This document shows positions 8,737 through 16,842 of a stretch of 64,000 bases of DNA, one piece after another. A program made the translations under genes and the position numbers. The notes below the pieces were generated by a model. It saw nothing but the letters and a program-made list of their open reading frames with translations. It was not told where the DNA came from and did not search any database. Origin of the DNA: Mycobacterium saskatchewanense (GTDB taxonomy: Bacteria > Actinomycetota > Actinomycetes > Mycobacteriales > Mycobacteriaceae). Each line of letters opens with the position of its first letter. Within the stretch, counting starts at the first letter, position 1. The stretch is taken from positions 1,984,001 to 2,048,000 of the forward strand of contig NZ_AP022573.1 in assembly GCF_010729105.1 (NCBI RefSeq), given 5' to 3'.

Positions 8737-9182
8737 TGTGGCGAGCCGATCAGCTCGACCCGCACGCCGTCAGGCGCGGTGATGACCGCCATCGCGACCG
8801 CCTTTCCGCCCGGCGCCGTAACCGTGACACGCCGGACGCCGTCGTTGAACCCCAAAGTGTCGAGCGCAGAGAGCGTCTCGTCGACGTCCCGCTGCAGTGA
8901 AAGCAAGAAGAATCCGTGCCGGGGGCCATCGGGCCCGGGACACGCCTCGGCGGCGCCGGGCAACTCCACCAGCTCCACGATTCCGCTCTCCGGCGTCTGC
9001 GGGTCGCCGAGGAAGATCGACCGCAACTGATCGGTCTGCGCGCCGAACAGCTCCGGCCAGTCACCGCCGAAGTGATGGTCGAACAACTGGCTCAGACCGA
9101 GGCCGTCACGCCAGAATCGCAGCGAGCGTTCGACGTCGCTCGTGCAGATCGCCGAATGATGAACACCTAGCACGAGCTGCAA
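8733..9182 (-). CDS. VOC (glyoxalase/dioxygenase fold) protein
   Basis: The 149-residue protein begins GVHHSAICTSDVERSLRFWR, the standard first strand-helix unit of vicinal-oxygen-chelate proteins, and has a second half ending in APDGVRVELIGSP, where the metal-site Glu usually lies. Members are epimerases, glyoxalases or extradiol dioxygenases, and the specific reaction is unknown. The annotated start is a TTG at 9182; a GTG at 9173 is equally possible. It is the first gene of the pair with the SDR. Confidence 0.75.
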   Translation of the reverse strand: MQLVLGVHHSAICTSDVERSLRFWRDGLGLSQLFDHHFGGDWPELFGAQTDQLRSIFLGDPQTPESGIVELVELPGAAEACPGPDGPRHGFFLLSLQRDVDETLSALDTLGFNDGVRRVTVTAPGGKAVAMAVITAPDGVRVELIGSPQ

Positions 9183-9233
9183 TGCTAATACCCGGGTTGG
9201 GCGCTTTGGCCCGGGTGGCCGGACCGCGTGTTG

Positions 9234-9521
9234 TCAGGCCCTGACGTGACGCAGCGCCGTGACCTGTTCGGCCAAGTCCGACAACGCCCGCGCCGTGGCC
9301 AGCTCCTGGCCGGCCTCGCGCGTCAGGCAGTCGGACGGGTGGCGATAGGCGACGCCCGCCCCCGCGAGATGCTTTCCGCCCAAATGCAACTCGGCCTTGA
9401 CGTACGTGCGCCCGCTATGCTCATCGATCGCCAGGGAGACCAGCGGGTGCAGGGTAACGACCGGGCGGCTGTTCGGGTGCATGCGATGCGTCTTTCGAAT
9501 AGTGCTGCGGGGCAGTGTCAC
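9234..9521 (-). CDS. DUF1876 protein (Rv1738/Rv2632c-like)
   Basis: The 95-residue protein contains SLAIDEHSGRTYVKAELHLG and ATARALSDLAEQV, which match the DUF1876 signature (IDEHxGxTxAxAxL...ARALSDL). Rv1738 of M. tuberculosis is strongly induced in hypoxia and structurally resembles ribosome hibernation factors. The start is a GTG at 9521; an ATG at 9482 with a purine-rich leader is the alternative. A DosR-type box is directly upstream. The gene is not obviously related to the catabolic neighbours. Confidence 0.8.
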   Translation of the reverse strand: MTLPRSTIRKTHRMHPNSRPVVTLHPLVSLAIDEHSGRTYVKAELHLGGKHLAGAGVAYRHPSDCLTREAGQELATARALSDLAEQVTALRHVRA

Positions 9522-9551
9522 ATTCGAGCCTAGGCGCGCGGCCGGTACGTC

Positions 9552-9571
9552 CTAGGGCCTTTGGTCCCCAC
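9552..9571 (-). promoter_or_regulatory. DosR-type dormancy box
   Basis: On the minus strand the 20-mer GTGGGGACCAAAGGCCCTAG agrees with the DosR consensus TTSGGGACTWWAGTCCCSAA at about 15 of 20 positions, including the GGGAC and CCC cores. Its edge is 30 bp from the GTG of the DUF1876 gene, a normal place for a DosR-activated promoter. Hypoxia or nitric-oxide induction is therefore predicted. Confidence 0.7.
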
Positions 9572-9604
9572 CGGGGCGGCCGATGGACACCTGGGCCGAT
9601 GGTG

Positions 9605-10432
9605 TCAACTCAGCCGGGCCGACGTGCGTTCCCATAGCTCGCGGGCTAGCTCGGCGCGGTAGGCGGCGCGGTTGGCCTTGGCCACCCTGCCCTTCGAGTA
9701 GTACTCGCCCGCCGCCCAATCGATGCCCGGCGCGCTGGAGGCAAGCCAGACGAGCTGGTCGGCGCCTTCGTCCGCGGTCGCGGTGAAGCGGGCGGTGATC
9801 GGCACATGGTTCTTCATGAACAGCAGCATCCGCGAGCCCGAGGCGTCACCGAAGTTGGAGTTGACATAGCCGGGATGAAACGTCGCGGCCGACAGGCCGC
9901 TGGCGTGGTATCGGCGATGCAGTTCCCGGGTGAACAGGACGATCGCCAGCTTCGTCAGCGCGTAGGCGACGCTGGGGCGGCTGCGCGCCGTGTTCTCCAG
10001 GTCGGCGATCGCCACCCGCGGAAGCAGGCGCTGTGACGAGCTGGTCGTGTTGACGACGGCGGCGCGGGACTCGACCAGCACGTCCAGCAAATGCGTGGTG
10101 AGCAGGAATGGCGCCAGGTAATTTACTTGATAGGTCTTCTCGTACCCGTCGGGGGTGATCTCGACTTTTCGGCACATGCCGCCGGCATTGTTGGCCAACA
10201 CGTCGATGCGCGAATACTCCGACCGGATTTTGTCGGCGACCGCCCGCACCTGGGTCAGGTCGGCGAAGTCAACGACGAAATAGTCGGCGCCCAATTCCGC
10301 GGCGACCGCCTTTGTCTTGCTTTCTGACCGACCGACCACCACCACGTTCGCACCGCCCCGACTCAAGCGGCGGGCGGCGGCGGCGCCAATCCCGTCACTG
10401 GCACCCGTGATGACAATCGTCCTATGCGTCAT
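9605..10432 (-). CDS. Short-chain dehydrogenase, retinol-dehydrogenase-like
   Basis: The 275-residue SDR has TGASDGIG at the cofactor site, NNAGG after beta-4, and YALTK as the catalytic pair. The ATG at 10432 has GGAGG at ideal spacing and is preferred to 10447. The C-terminal part is like the human RDH/WWOX-type SDRs that act on lipophilic alcohols. It is transcribed alone from a 91-bp gap behind the P450 at 10524 and shows no TACTGTA element. Confidence 0.85.
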   Translation of the reverse strand: MTHRTIVITGASDGIGAAAARRLSRGGANVVVVGRSESKTKAVAAELGADYFVVDFADLTQVRAVADKIRSEYSRIDVLANNAGGMCRKVEITPDGYEKTYQVNYLAPFLLTTHLLDVLVESRAAVVNTTSSSQRLLPRVAIADLENTARSRPSVAYALTKLAIVLFTRELHRRYHASGLSAATFHPGYVNSNFGDASGSRMLLFMKNHVPITARFTATADEGADQLVWLASSAPGIDWAAGEYYSKGRVAKANRAAYRAELARELWERTSARLS

Positions 10433-10523
10433 TGCGTAGTCCTCCACCGGGGAGTGTAGCTATTGCCGCCGATTTTTCGACATTTTCAGGCGGCCGTAAA
10501 GGCCTGCTAATTAAGCGGATCGC

Positions 10524-11759
10524 TCACTCGAGCGAATAACGAATCGGCAGGTGCTTGAGGCCGCCGACGAATGTCGTGGCGACGAGTTCCGGGTCACCGG
10601 CCAGTTCGATTGATTTGAGGCGGGGCAGTAACTCGGAGAAGAAACTGTTGACTTCCATGCGCGCCAGCGCCGCACCCATGCAGAAGTGCACGCCGTAGCC
10701 GAAGGCCAGGTGCCGGTTGGGGTCGCGCCCGACGTCGAACCGGAAGGGCTCATCGAACACGTCCTCGTCTCGGTTGGCCGAGACGTACGACAACAGCACG
10801 GATTCGCCTGACGCGACGGGTATCCCACGCACGGTGGTGTCGCGAGCGGCGGTCCGCATGAACTCCTTCACCGGGGTGACCCAGCGGATCATCTCCTCGG
10901 TGGCCAACGGCATCAGGCCGAGGTCGCCGCGCAGCCGTCGGAGCTGGTCGGGATTCTCGATGAGGGCCTGCAGGCCACCGGAGATCGTCGCGCTGGTGGT
11001 GTCATGCCCCGCGGTGGCGACGATGAGGTAGTAGGAGACCGTCTCGATGTCCGACAGCGGCTCGCCGTCGATGCGGGCGTTGGCGATCGCCGACGCGAGG
11101 TCGTCGGTCGGATGCTCGCGGCGGGCCGCGGTCACCGCGTTGAAGTACGCGAACATGTCGAGCAACGCGGGCAGCTGGTCGGAATTGGTGGTGCCGCGCT
11201 TGAATTCGGAGTCGTCGCTGCCGAACAGCTCCTGGGTCAGCTTGAGCATGCGCGGAAAGTCGGTCTCCGGCAGCCCCAGCAGCGACATGATCACGTAGAG
11301 CGGGTAATTGACCGCCACCTCCTGCACGAAATCACACTCCGGACCCGCGGCCATCATCTTGTCGACGTAAATCCTGGCCAATTCGTCGACACGAAGCTTC
11401 AACGCGCGCATCGCCTTCGGCCGAAACCAGTCCGAGCCGATCGCCCGCACCACCCGGTGCTGGGGGTCGTCGAGATGAATCAGGGTGCGAACGCCCGCCG
11501 CGGCCTGCATCTCGTCGCCCTCGGCGGTCGTCAGGACCGGACGAGGCCAGTTGGTGAAGAGCGCGTTGTCGCGTTCGATGTCCATGATGTCGGCGTGCTT
11601 GGTGACCGCCCAGAACGGACGGTAGTTCGGCACGTCGACCCACGACACGGGAGCGCCGGCGCGCAGCTGCGCCAGCGCGGCGTGCAGCCGCCGCTCGTCG
11701 GTGTAGGCCAGCGGATCCGCCAGCAGTCCGGCGGCCTCGTCCGTCGTCGCCGCGCTCAC
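10524..11759 (-). CDS. Cytochrome P450 (copy B, different subfamily)
   Basis: The 411-residue P450 has the I-helix TAGHDTTS, the ExxR-type EEMIRWVTP, and the heme loop FGYGVHFCMG with Cys360. It is only distantly related to the other two P450s here and resembles the bacterial P450s that hydroxylate terpenoid or steroid side chains; this similarity is from memory. The ATG overlaps the stop of the F420-type oxidoreductase gene (ATGA), so the two form an operon running left from the 12778 region. Confidence 0.9.
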   Translation of the reverse strand: MSAATTDEAAGLLADPLAYTDERRLHAALAQLRAGAPVSWVDVPNYRPFWAVTKHADIMDIERDNALFTNWPRPVLTTAEGDEMQAAAGVRTLIHLDDPQHRVVRAIGSDWFRPKAMRALKLRVDELARIYVDKMMAAGPECDFVQEVAVNYPLYVIMSLLGLPETDFPRMLKLTQELFGSDDSEFKRGTTNSDQLPALLDMFAYFNAVTAARREHPTDDLASAIANARIDGEPLSDIETVSYYLIVATAGHDTTSATISGGLQALIENPDQLRRLRGDLGLMPLATEEMIRWVTPVKEFMRTAARDTTVRGIPVASGESVLLSYVSANRDEDVFDEPFRFDVGRDPNRHLAFGYGVHFCMGAALARMEVNSFFSELLPRLKSIELAGDPELVATTFVGGLKHLPIRYSLE

Positions 11760-12778
11760 TGTCGAAAGTCCTTCAAAGCGGCGCTAACACACCCCGGTGA
11801 CGCGGTCATGAAGATTGGCAGCACCCGGTCGACCGAGTCCTGGCAGCGGGTCCGCAGGGCGGCCGTGACCGTGTCGACTGGGCCGACCACGGCGAAGGCC
11901 GCCAGCATCTCGTCGTCGATGAGCGACCCCATTGCATCCCACTGGCCTTCCAGGGATAGCCGATGTAATTCCGTTTGCAGGTCCCCCCAGCCGTGCACCT
12001 CGAGCACCCTGCGGTACGCCGGCGTCGAGCCGTAGAACGCGATTTGCTTGCGCACGGCCGCGATCGCGGTCGCCAGTTCGGCGTCGTCCCGGCCGGTCGC
12101 GACCAGCACCTCGGCCGACACCTGGAAGTCGCTGCGGGAGCGGCCCGATCGCCGCAGCCCACGCAGCAGGGCCGGGGCCGTCACCTCGTCGAGGTAGCGC
12201 TTCGAGACCATCGGGTGACCGAGGTGACCGTCGGCGACCTCGCCGCACATCTCGGTCATCGCTTCGCCGACCGCCGCGATGAACACCTTCGGCGCCGGAT
12301 AGGGGTGCGGCTCGGGGGTGAACATCGGGGTCATGATCTTGTGCGTGTAAAAGTCGCCCTCGAACCGGAGCTTGGTGCCGTCACTCCAGGCCGACCAGAT
12401 GGCATGCAGCGCGGAGACGAATTCGCGCATCCGGCGCGCCGGGTGGCTCCACGGCATGCTGAAACGCTTCTCGATGTGCGGCTGGATCTGCGCGCCCAGG
12501 CCGAGGATGAGCCGGCCCTGCGAATATTCCTGCAGGTCCCACCCAATGTTGGCCACGACCATCGGGTTGCGCGCGAACGCCACGGCGATGTTGGTGCCGA
12601 TCTCGAGCCGCGAGGTGTGCTCGGCAGCAAGCAGGAGCGGCAAAAACGGATCATGACTCGTCTCGGCGGTCCAGCCGCCGTCATACCCCTGGCGCTGGAG
12701 CGCACCGGCAGCCTCCGCCGCGTCGGCGAGTCGATTGGGAATGCCCCCGTCCAACTTGAGGCGGGGGGCGCTACCCAT
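11756..12778 (-). CDS. LLM-class F420-dependent oxidoreductase
   Basis: The 340-residue protein has the luciferase-like TIM-barrel sequence: QRQGYDGGWTAETSHDPFLP, then IGTNIAVAFARNP, and GRLILGLGAQ. This group uses the deazaflavin F420, common in mycobacteria, for hydride transfer to alcohols, ketones or double bonds. The ATG at 12778 starts MGSAPRLKLDGG; with a TACAGTA element only about 11 bp upstream, either the transcript is nearly leaderless or the true start is slightly different. It is co-transcribed with the P450 at 10524. Confidence 0.8.
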   Translation of the reverse strand: MGSAPRLKLDGGIPNRLADAAEAAGALQRQGYDGGWTAETSHDPFLPLLLAAEHTSRLEIGTNIAVAFARNPMVVANIGWDLQEYSQGRLILGLGAQIQPHIEKRFSMPWSHPARRMREFVSALHAIWSAWSDGTKLRFEGDFYTHKIMTPMFTPEPHPYPAPKVFIAAVGEAMTEMCGEVADGHLGHPMVSKRYLDEVTAPALLRGLRRSGRSRSDFQVSAEVLVATGRDDAELATAIAAVRKQIAFYGSTPAYRRVLEVHGWGDLQTELHRLSLEGQWDAMGSLIDDEMLAAFAVVGPVDTVTAALRTRCQDSVDRVLPIFMTASPGCVSAALKDFRQ

Positions 12779-12796
12779 GCGGGTAACTTTACAGTA
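12778..12796. promoter_or_regulatory. TACTGTA-type operator, site 3 (one strong arm)
   Basis: TACAGTA at 12790-12796 is a perfect right arm, but the left arm at the same spacing (TGCGGGT) matches only 3/7. The position fits, in the 85-bp gap between the divergent oxidoreductase/P450 operon and the carboxyltransferase gene. I regard it as a likely but weaker member of the set. Confidence 0.4.
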
Positions 12797-12863
12797 AGCG
12801 ATCCAGTATGTGACCCTGCTGTTTCTGGCCACGCATTCGTCCCACATGAGGTAGGACATCAGC

Positions 12864-14360
12864 ATGACAAGAGCCCCTGATTGGCGGGAGACGCTCGACG
12901 ATCTCGACAGCCGGCGTGAGCGGGCGCGGGCCATGGGCGGGCAAGAGCGGCTGTACAAGCATCGCGCCAAGGGCAAACTGGACGCCCGCGCCCGCGTCGA
13001 GCGGCTCCTCGACCCGGGGACTTTCCGGGAGATCGGCACGCTGGTCGGGGGCGACGTCGCCGCCGACGCCATCGTCACGGGCTCCGGTCGCATCAACGGC
13101 GCACCGGTGATGGTGGGCGCCGAGGACTTCACCACGGTGGCCGGGACGATCGCGCCGGGCAGCAACTCCAAGCGCTACCGCATCGCCGAACTGGCTCTGC
13201 GGGACAAGGTTCCGCTGGTGATGCTGCTCGAGGGCGCCGGATTCCGTCCCACCGGAGTGCATTACGGGCGGACACCGACCGACCTGCTCGCGCAGGCCCG
13301 ATGCTCCGGCCGGGTGCCGACGGTGACCGCCGTGCTGGGCCCCTCGGCCGGGCACGGCGCCCTGGTCGCGCCGGTCTGCGACTTCACCGTGATGAGCCGC
13401 CAGGGCGCGATCTTCACCGCCGGCCCACCGGTCGTCAAAGAATCGACGGGAGAAGACATCTCGAAGGAGGACCTCGGCGGGCCGGATGTCGCACTGGCCA
13501 GCGGCGTGATCCACAACGTCGCCGAGGACGATGCGGCGGCCCTCGACATGATTCGCAGCTACCTGTCGTACTTCCCGCCGAGCGCGTGGTCCTATCCGCC
13601 GGCGTTGCCCATCTCGACCGCGGCCGCGCCACGGCCCACGCCTGAGTTACTCGACATCGTCTCGCGGGACAATCGCCGCGTCTACGACATGCGGGCGGTA
13701 CTCGACGTGGTGTTCGACAGCCCCGATTGGTTCGAGGTTCAGCCGAGGTTCGGCCGGGCGATCATCTGCGCGCTGGCGCACCTCGGCGGCCACCCCGTCG
13801 CGGTGGTCGCCAACCAGCCACAAGTGCTGGCCGGGTCCATCGACGCCGACGCCGCCGACAAGGCCGCGCACTTCATCATGGTGGCCGACTCCTTCCACCT
13901 GCCGATCGTCTTCCTCGCCGACAACCCCGGCATGCTGCCGGGCAGCCGATCCGAGCGCGCGGGCGTGCTGCGCAGCGGCGCACGGATGTTCGCCGCGCAG
14001 ACGGCCGCCACCACGCTCAAGCTGCACCTGACGATGCGCAAGGCCTACGGCTTCGGCTCCATGGTCATGTCGCTCATCGGCTTCGATCAGCAGGTCGCCA
14101 CATTCGCCTATCCGGGCGCGACCATGGGCGCCATGGGCGCCGGGGCGCTGAGCCGCGCGTCACACGCCGACGAGGACCTGTCGGCCAAGCTGCGCAACGC
14201 CGAGCTGCAGGCCTCGTATCGGTCGGCCGAGCAGATGGGCTTTGACGAACTCATCGATCCGCGCGAGACGCGCGACGCGCTGCTTTCCTCGTTGCAGCGC
14301 GGCCTGTCCAGCCGGCAGGCCGCCGCCGAGCCGGTGGCCCGGACCGTCATCATGCCCTGA
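12864..14360 (+). CDS. Acyl-CoA carboxylase, carboxyltransferase (beta) subunit
   Basis: The 498-residue protein has the two crotonase-like halves of biotin-dependent carboxyltransferases: an N-terminal half with SGRINGAPVMVGAEDFTTVAGT and GPSAGHGALVAP, and a C-terminal half with FLADNPGMLPG and the YGFGSMVMSLIG loop. The partner alpha subunit (biotin carboxylase plus biotin carrier) is not in the window. It is probably shared with a housekeeping AccA, or this subunit is adapted to a particular acyl-CoA such as a branched or terpenoid one. The ATG at 12864 is divergent from the oxidoreductase operon, with operator site 3 between. Confidence 0.85.
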   Translation: MTRAPDWRETLDDLDSRRERARAMGGQERLYKHRAKGKLDARARVERLLDPGTFREIGTLVGGDVAADAIVTGSGRINGAPVMVGAEDFTTVAGTIAPGSNSKRYRIAELALRDKVPLVMLLEGAGFRPTGVHYGRTPTDLLAQARCSGRVPTVTAVLGPSAGHGALVAPVCDFTVMSRQGAIFTAGPPVVKESTGEDISKEDLGGPDVALASGVIHNVAEDDAAALDMIRSYLSYFPPSAWSYPPALPISTAAAPRPTPELLDIVSRDNRRVYDMRAVLDVVFDSPDWFEVQPRFGRAIICALAHLGGHPVAVVANQPQVLAGSIDADAADKAAHFIMVADSFHLPIVFLADNPGMLPGSRSERAGVLRSGARMFAAQTAATTLKLHLTMRKAYGFGSMVMSLIGFDQQVATFAYPGATMGAMGAGALSRASHADEDLSAKLRNAELQASYRSAEQMGFDELIDPRETRDALLSSLQRGLSSRQAAAEPVARTVIMP

Positions 14361-14443
14361 CTGATCTCCCCTCCTCCCCGCGCGACCCCTCACCCTCGCG
14401 AGCGACCGTGTCTGCACAGCGACACGCCGTCACGGCCGTACAT

Positions 14444-15505
14444 TCACGGGCGCTCGCGGACCGACAGGGCCGCCCGGTAGGCCGCGACGACCGGCTCGAG
14501 TTCGTCGGGCGTCGCGCCGTGCAGGATGACCGCGTCCGCCCCATAGCCGAATTCCTTCCGGATGCGGTCCACACACTGGCGCGCCGTCCCGGTGGCCGAC
14601 GGCTCCAGCCACGCGTCGGGGATGAGCGTCGCGATGTGCTCGATCTGCTCGGGCGTGGCCTTGTGATCGATGCCGCCCGTCACCGACGTCACCACCGGGT
14701 CGCTCCGGAACCGTTGCAACACAGCAGGATCCCAGTCGTTCGTCCGCACCAGCAGGTCGCCGTACCCCTGCAGGTAGGTGGCCAGGCGCGCGACGGTCTT
14801 CTTCAGCCGCAGCTGCTCGGGAAGGTGGTCGCCGACCGTGGCGAAGCACGACCACACTCGCACGCTGTCGGGGTCGCGGCCCGCCCTTTCCGCCGCCGTC
14901 TTGACGGTCTTGACGCAGCGCTGCAACGTCTCCGGGGTGAAGTAGGTGTGCAGGATGACGTCGTCAAACGCCCGACCGCCCAGGGCGAGCGTGTTCGGGC
15001 CGAAAGCCACCAGCGCCAAGCGGATGTCCTCGTCGAAGTCCGGGTCGAGGAACAGGATCGGGTATCGGCCCATCGGCCCATCGTGGTTGACGATGATCTC
15101 GCCGTGCCACAGGCGGCGCATCACCTGCGCCCAGTCCTCCATCTGCGCCGTGGTCACTGCGGGGATGCCGAACGCCCCGTAGAGGGCGGCGATCCCGCGG
15201 CCGATGCCCAGCGTGAACCGGCCACCGGACAGCCGGTGCATGGTGGTGGCCCAGGACGCGGTGATCAGGGGGTGGCGTGTGTTGTGATTGGTTGCGGCCG
15301 TTGCGATCTGGATGCGTCCGGTCACCGCGCAGGCCGCCCCGGTCAACGAGGAGGCCTCCTTGACATTCCAGCGCTCGGAGATGAACGCGGTGCCGAATCC
15401 CAGTTGCTCACCGCGGCGGGCCTCGTCCATCAGGGTGGCCGGCCCATCGCCGCCCGCCCCCGCGAGCAGGTAGTAACCCAGTTCGCCGAGCATCCGATCG
15501 GTCAA
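14444..15505 (-). CDS. LLM-class F420-dependent oxidoreductase (MSMEG_2249-like)
   Basis: A 353-residue luciferase-like enzyme starting LTDRMLGELGYYLLAGA with FISERWNVKEASSL and RFTLGIGRGIAALY, which resembles the TIGR03857 type of probable F420-dependent oxidoreductase. I start it at the TTG at 15505, 2 bp after the upstream stop and with GGGAG in front; an ATG at 15493 is the alternative. It follows the alpha/beta hydrolase in a leftward operon. Its exact substrate is unknown; a redox step on a ketone or alcohol intermediate fits. Confidence 0.78.
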   Translation of the reverse strand: MTDRMLGELGYYLLAGAGGDGPATLMDEARRGEQLGFGTAFISERWNVKEASSLTGAACAVTGRIQIATAATNHNTRHPLITASWATTMHRLSGGRFTLGIGRGIAALYGAFGIPAVTTAQMEDWAQVMRRLWHGEIIVNHDGPMGRYPILFLDPDFDEDIRLALVAFGPNTLALGGRAFDDVILHTYFTPETLQRCVKTVKTAAERAGRDPDSVRVWSCFATVGDHLPEQLRLKKTVARLATYLQGYGDLLVRTNDWDPAVLQRFRSDPVVTSVTGGIDHKATPEQIEHIATLIPDAWLEPSATGTARQCVDRIRKEFGYGADAVILHGATPDELEPVVAAYRAALSVRERP

Positions 15506-15507
15506 CT

Positions 15508-16635
15508 TCAGCTCCCTGCCGCCGCGTCGCGCAGGAATCGCTCGGTGACCGACCACACGCGGCGCGAGAAGATGTGACCGACGTGGCTGCCGTCGTACCA
15601 ATACAATTCGCCGCCCCAGCGCTCCTGCAGAGCGACGGCCGGCTCCCGCATCGCCATCCGGTCATGCCACGCGCCGACAATGAGCCGCTTGTGCGGCGCC
15701 GGAGCGGGGTCGGCCGCCAGGGGGTCTATCACCGACGTCAGCTTCGCCACCTCCACCGATCCCAACAGTCGGCGGAATTCGTCGCGGGACGTCCCCCAGC
15801 GCGCCAGGTGCCGCGCGATCATCGCGTTGAGGCCGAGGATGGGCGTGTACAGCGCGACGGCGTCGACCTGCCGCTCCAGGTGGGAGACCAGCGCCGCGAC
15901 CGGGGTGCCCATCGAAATCCCGGCAACCACAATCGCGGTCGCGTCGCGCTGCTGCGCCCACCGGACAACGGCGCGAACCTCCGAGACCGCCCGCATCATG
16001 CCCGCGACGTTGCCCAGCGGGTCCAAGTCCGGGTAGGCCGGCCACTCGCGGCGCCGGCTCCCGTGGCCCGGTTGCACCGGCATGGCGACGTTGAACCCCA
16101 CCCCGCGATGGATTCTCCCGATACGCGACAGCAACAGATCCTCGATGCCACCCTGGCCGGCTCCGTGCACCCAGATCAACCATGGCCGGGGCCCGTCGCG
16201 GTGCCGGCACACGTGCATCACCGCCCGCGCCGGGCCGCCGAAGCCCGCTTCCGCCAGCGTCCGCGGCAGCGACGGGTCGTGTTCGTAGCTCATCCGCTCG
16301 TACGCCAGGCCGCCGAGGCGGCGGCGTCGCCGCGACGTCACGCGCATCGGGGCCGGCTCCGCGTGCGCGCCGTCGATGCCGAGGGCCGCCAGTTCTTCCG
16401 CCGCGGCCCTGCATCCATCCAGCGGCCGGAGCGCCGACGGATTCGCGCCGAGGATCGAGAAGCCGCTCAGGGCAAGCTCGTCCAGCATGACCTCACCGAA
16501 CTGGCGCAGGCCCCGCGGCGAGGCCGGGACCCAGCCGGTCGACTCGCCGAGACCGGTGACCGTGCGCGGCACCAGCAGGCCCAGCTCCCGGGCGACATCC
16601 CTGGTGACACCCAGTCCTCGCGTCACCTTCGACAT
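15508..16635 (-). CDS. Alpha/beta hydrolase with intact GxSxG
   Basis: The 375-residue protein has an N-terminal helical extension of about 140 residues, then WLIWVHGAGQGG (oxyanion region), GHGSRR, the nucleophile elbow GISMG, the acid region VGAWHDRM and a histidine in DGSHVGHIF. Unlike the hydrolases at 1878 and 35956, the catalytic triad looks complete. It may release an ester or thioester, or act on a C-C bond. The ATG at 16635 is the first gene of the leftward operon, divergent from the acyl-CoA synthetase at 16843, with operator site 4 between. Confidence 0.82.
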   Translation of the reverse strand: MSKVTRGLGVTRDVARELGLLVPRTVTGLGESTGWVPASPRGLRQFGEVMLDELALSGFSILGANPSALRPLDGCRAAAEELAALGIDGAHAEPAPMRVTSRRRRRLGGLAYERMSYEHDPSLPRTLAEAGFGGPARAVMHVCRHRDGPRPWLIWVHGAGQGGIEDLLLSRIGRIHRGVGFNVAMPVQPGHGSRRREWPAYPDLDPLGNVAGMMRAVSEVRAVVRWAQQRDATAIVVAGISMGTPVAALVSHLERQVDAVALYTPILGLNAMIARHLARWGTSRDEFRRLLGSVEVAKLTSVIDPLAADPAPAPHKRLIVGAWHDRMAMREPAVALQERWGGELYWYDGSHVGHIFSRRVWSVTERFLRDAAAGS

Positions 16636-16733
16636 GGCCGGCGCCTACGCTGGCACGGTGCGACCGGGAGCGCGTCGGCCGATCCAGTCATCTCTCTCCT
16701 TGCCCGTGGGCCGGCCCGACCGGCTGAAATTTA

Positions 16734-16752
16734 TACTGTAACCGCCTTAGTA
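16734..16752. promoter_or_regulatory. TACTGTA-type operator, site 4
   Basis: TACTGTA-ACCGC-CTTAGTA has a perfect left arm and a weak (4/7) right arm. It is in the 207-bp divergent region between the alpha/beta hydrolase and the acyl-CoA synthetase. Its placement is the same as the other members of the set. Confidence 0.5.
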
Positions 16753-16842
16753 TCTTCCCCAGCGAGCAGACGCAGAATCGGACTCACAGCGGCTTCCGGA
16801 TGCGATTTCGTGTCTGCTCGACAGTGCGACCCGAGAGGCACG

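Noticed and set aside
15574..16842. Upstream extension of the acyl-CoA synthetase to about 970 residues
   Set aside because: The first 400+ residues overlap the alpha/beta hydrolase on the other strand and the promoter; the ATG at 16843 has a ribosome site and a proper N-terminus.
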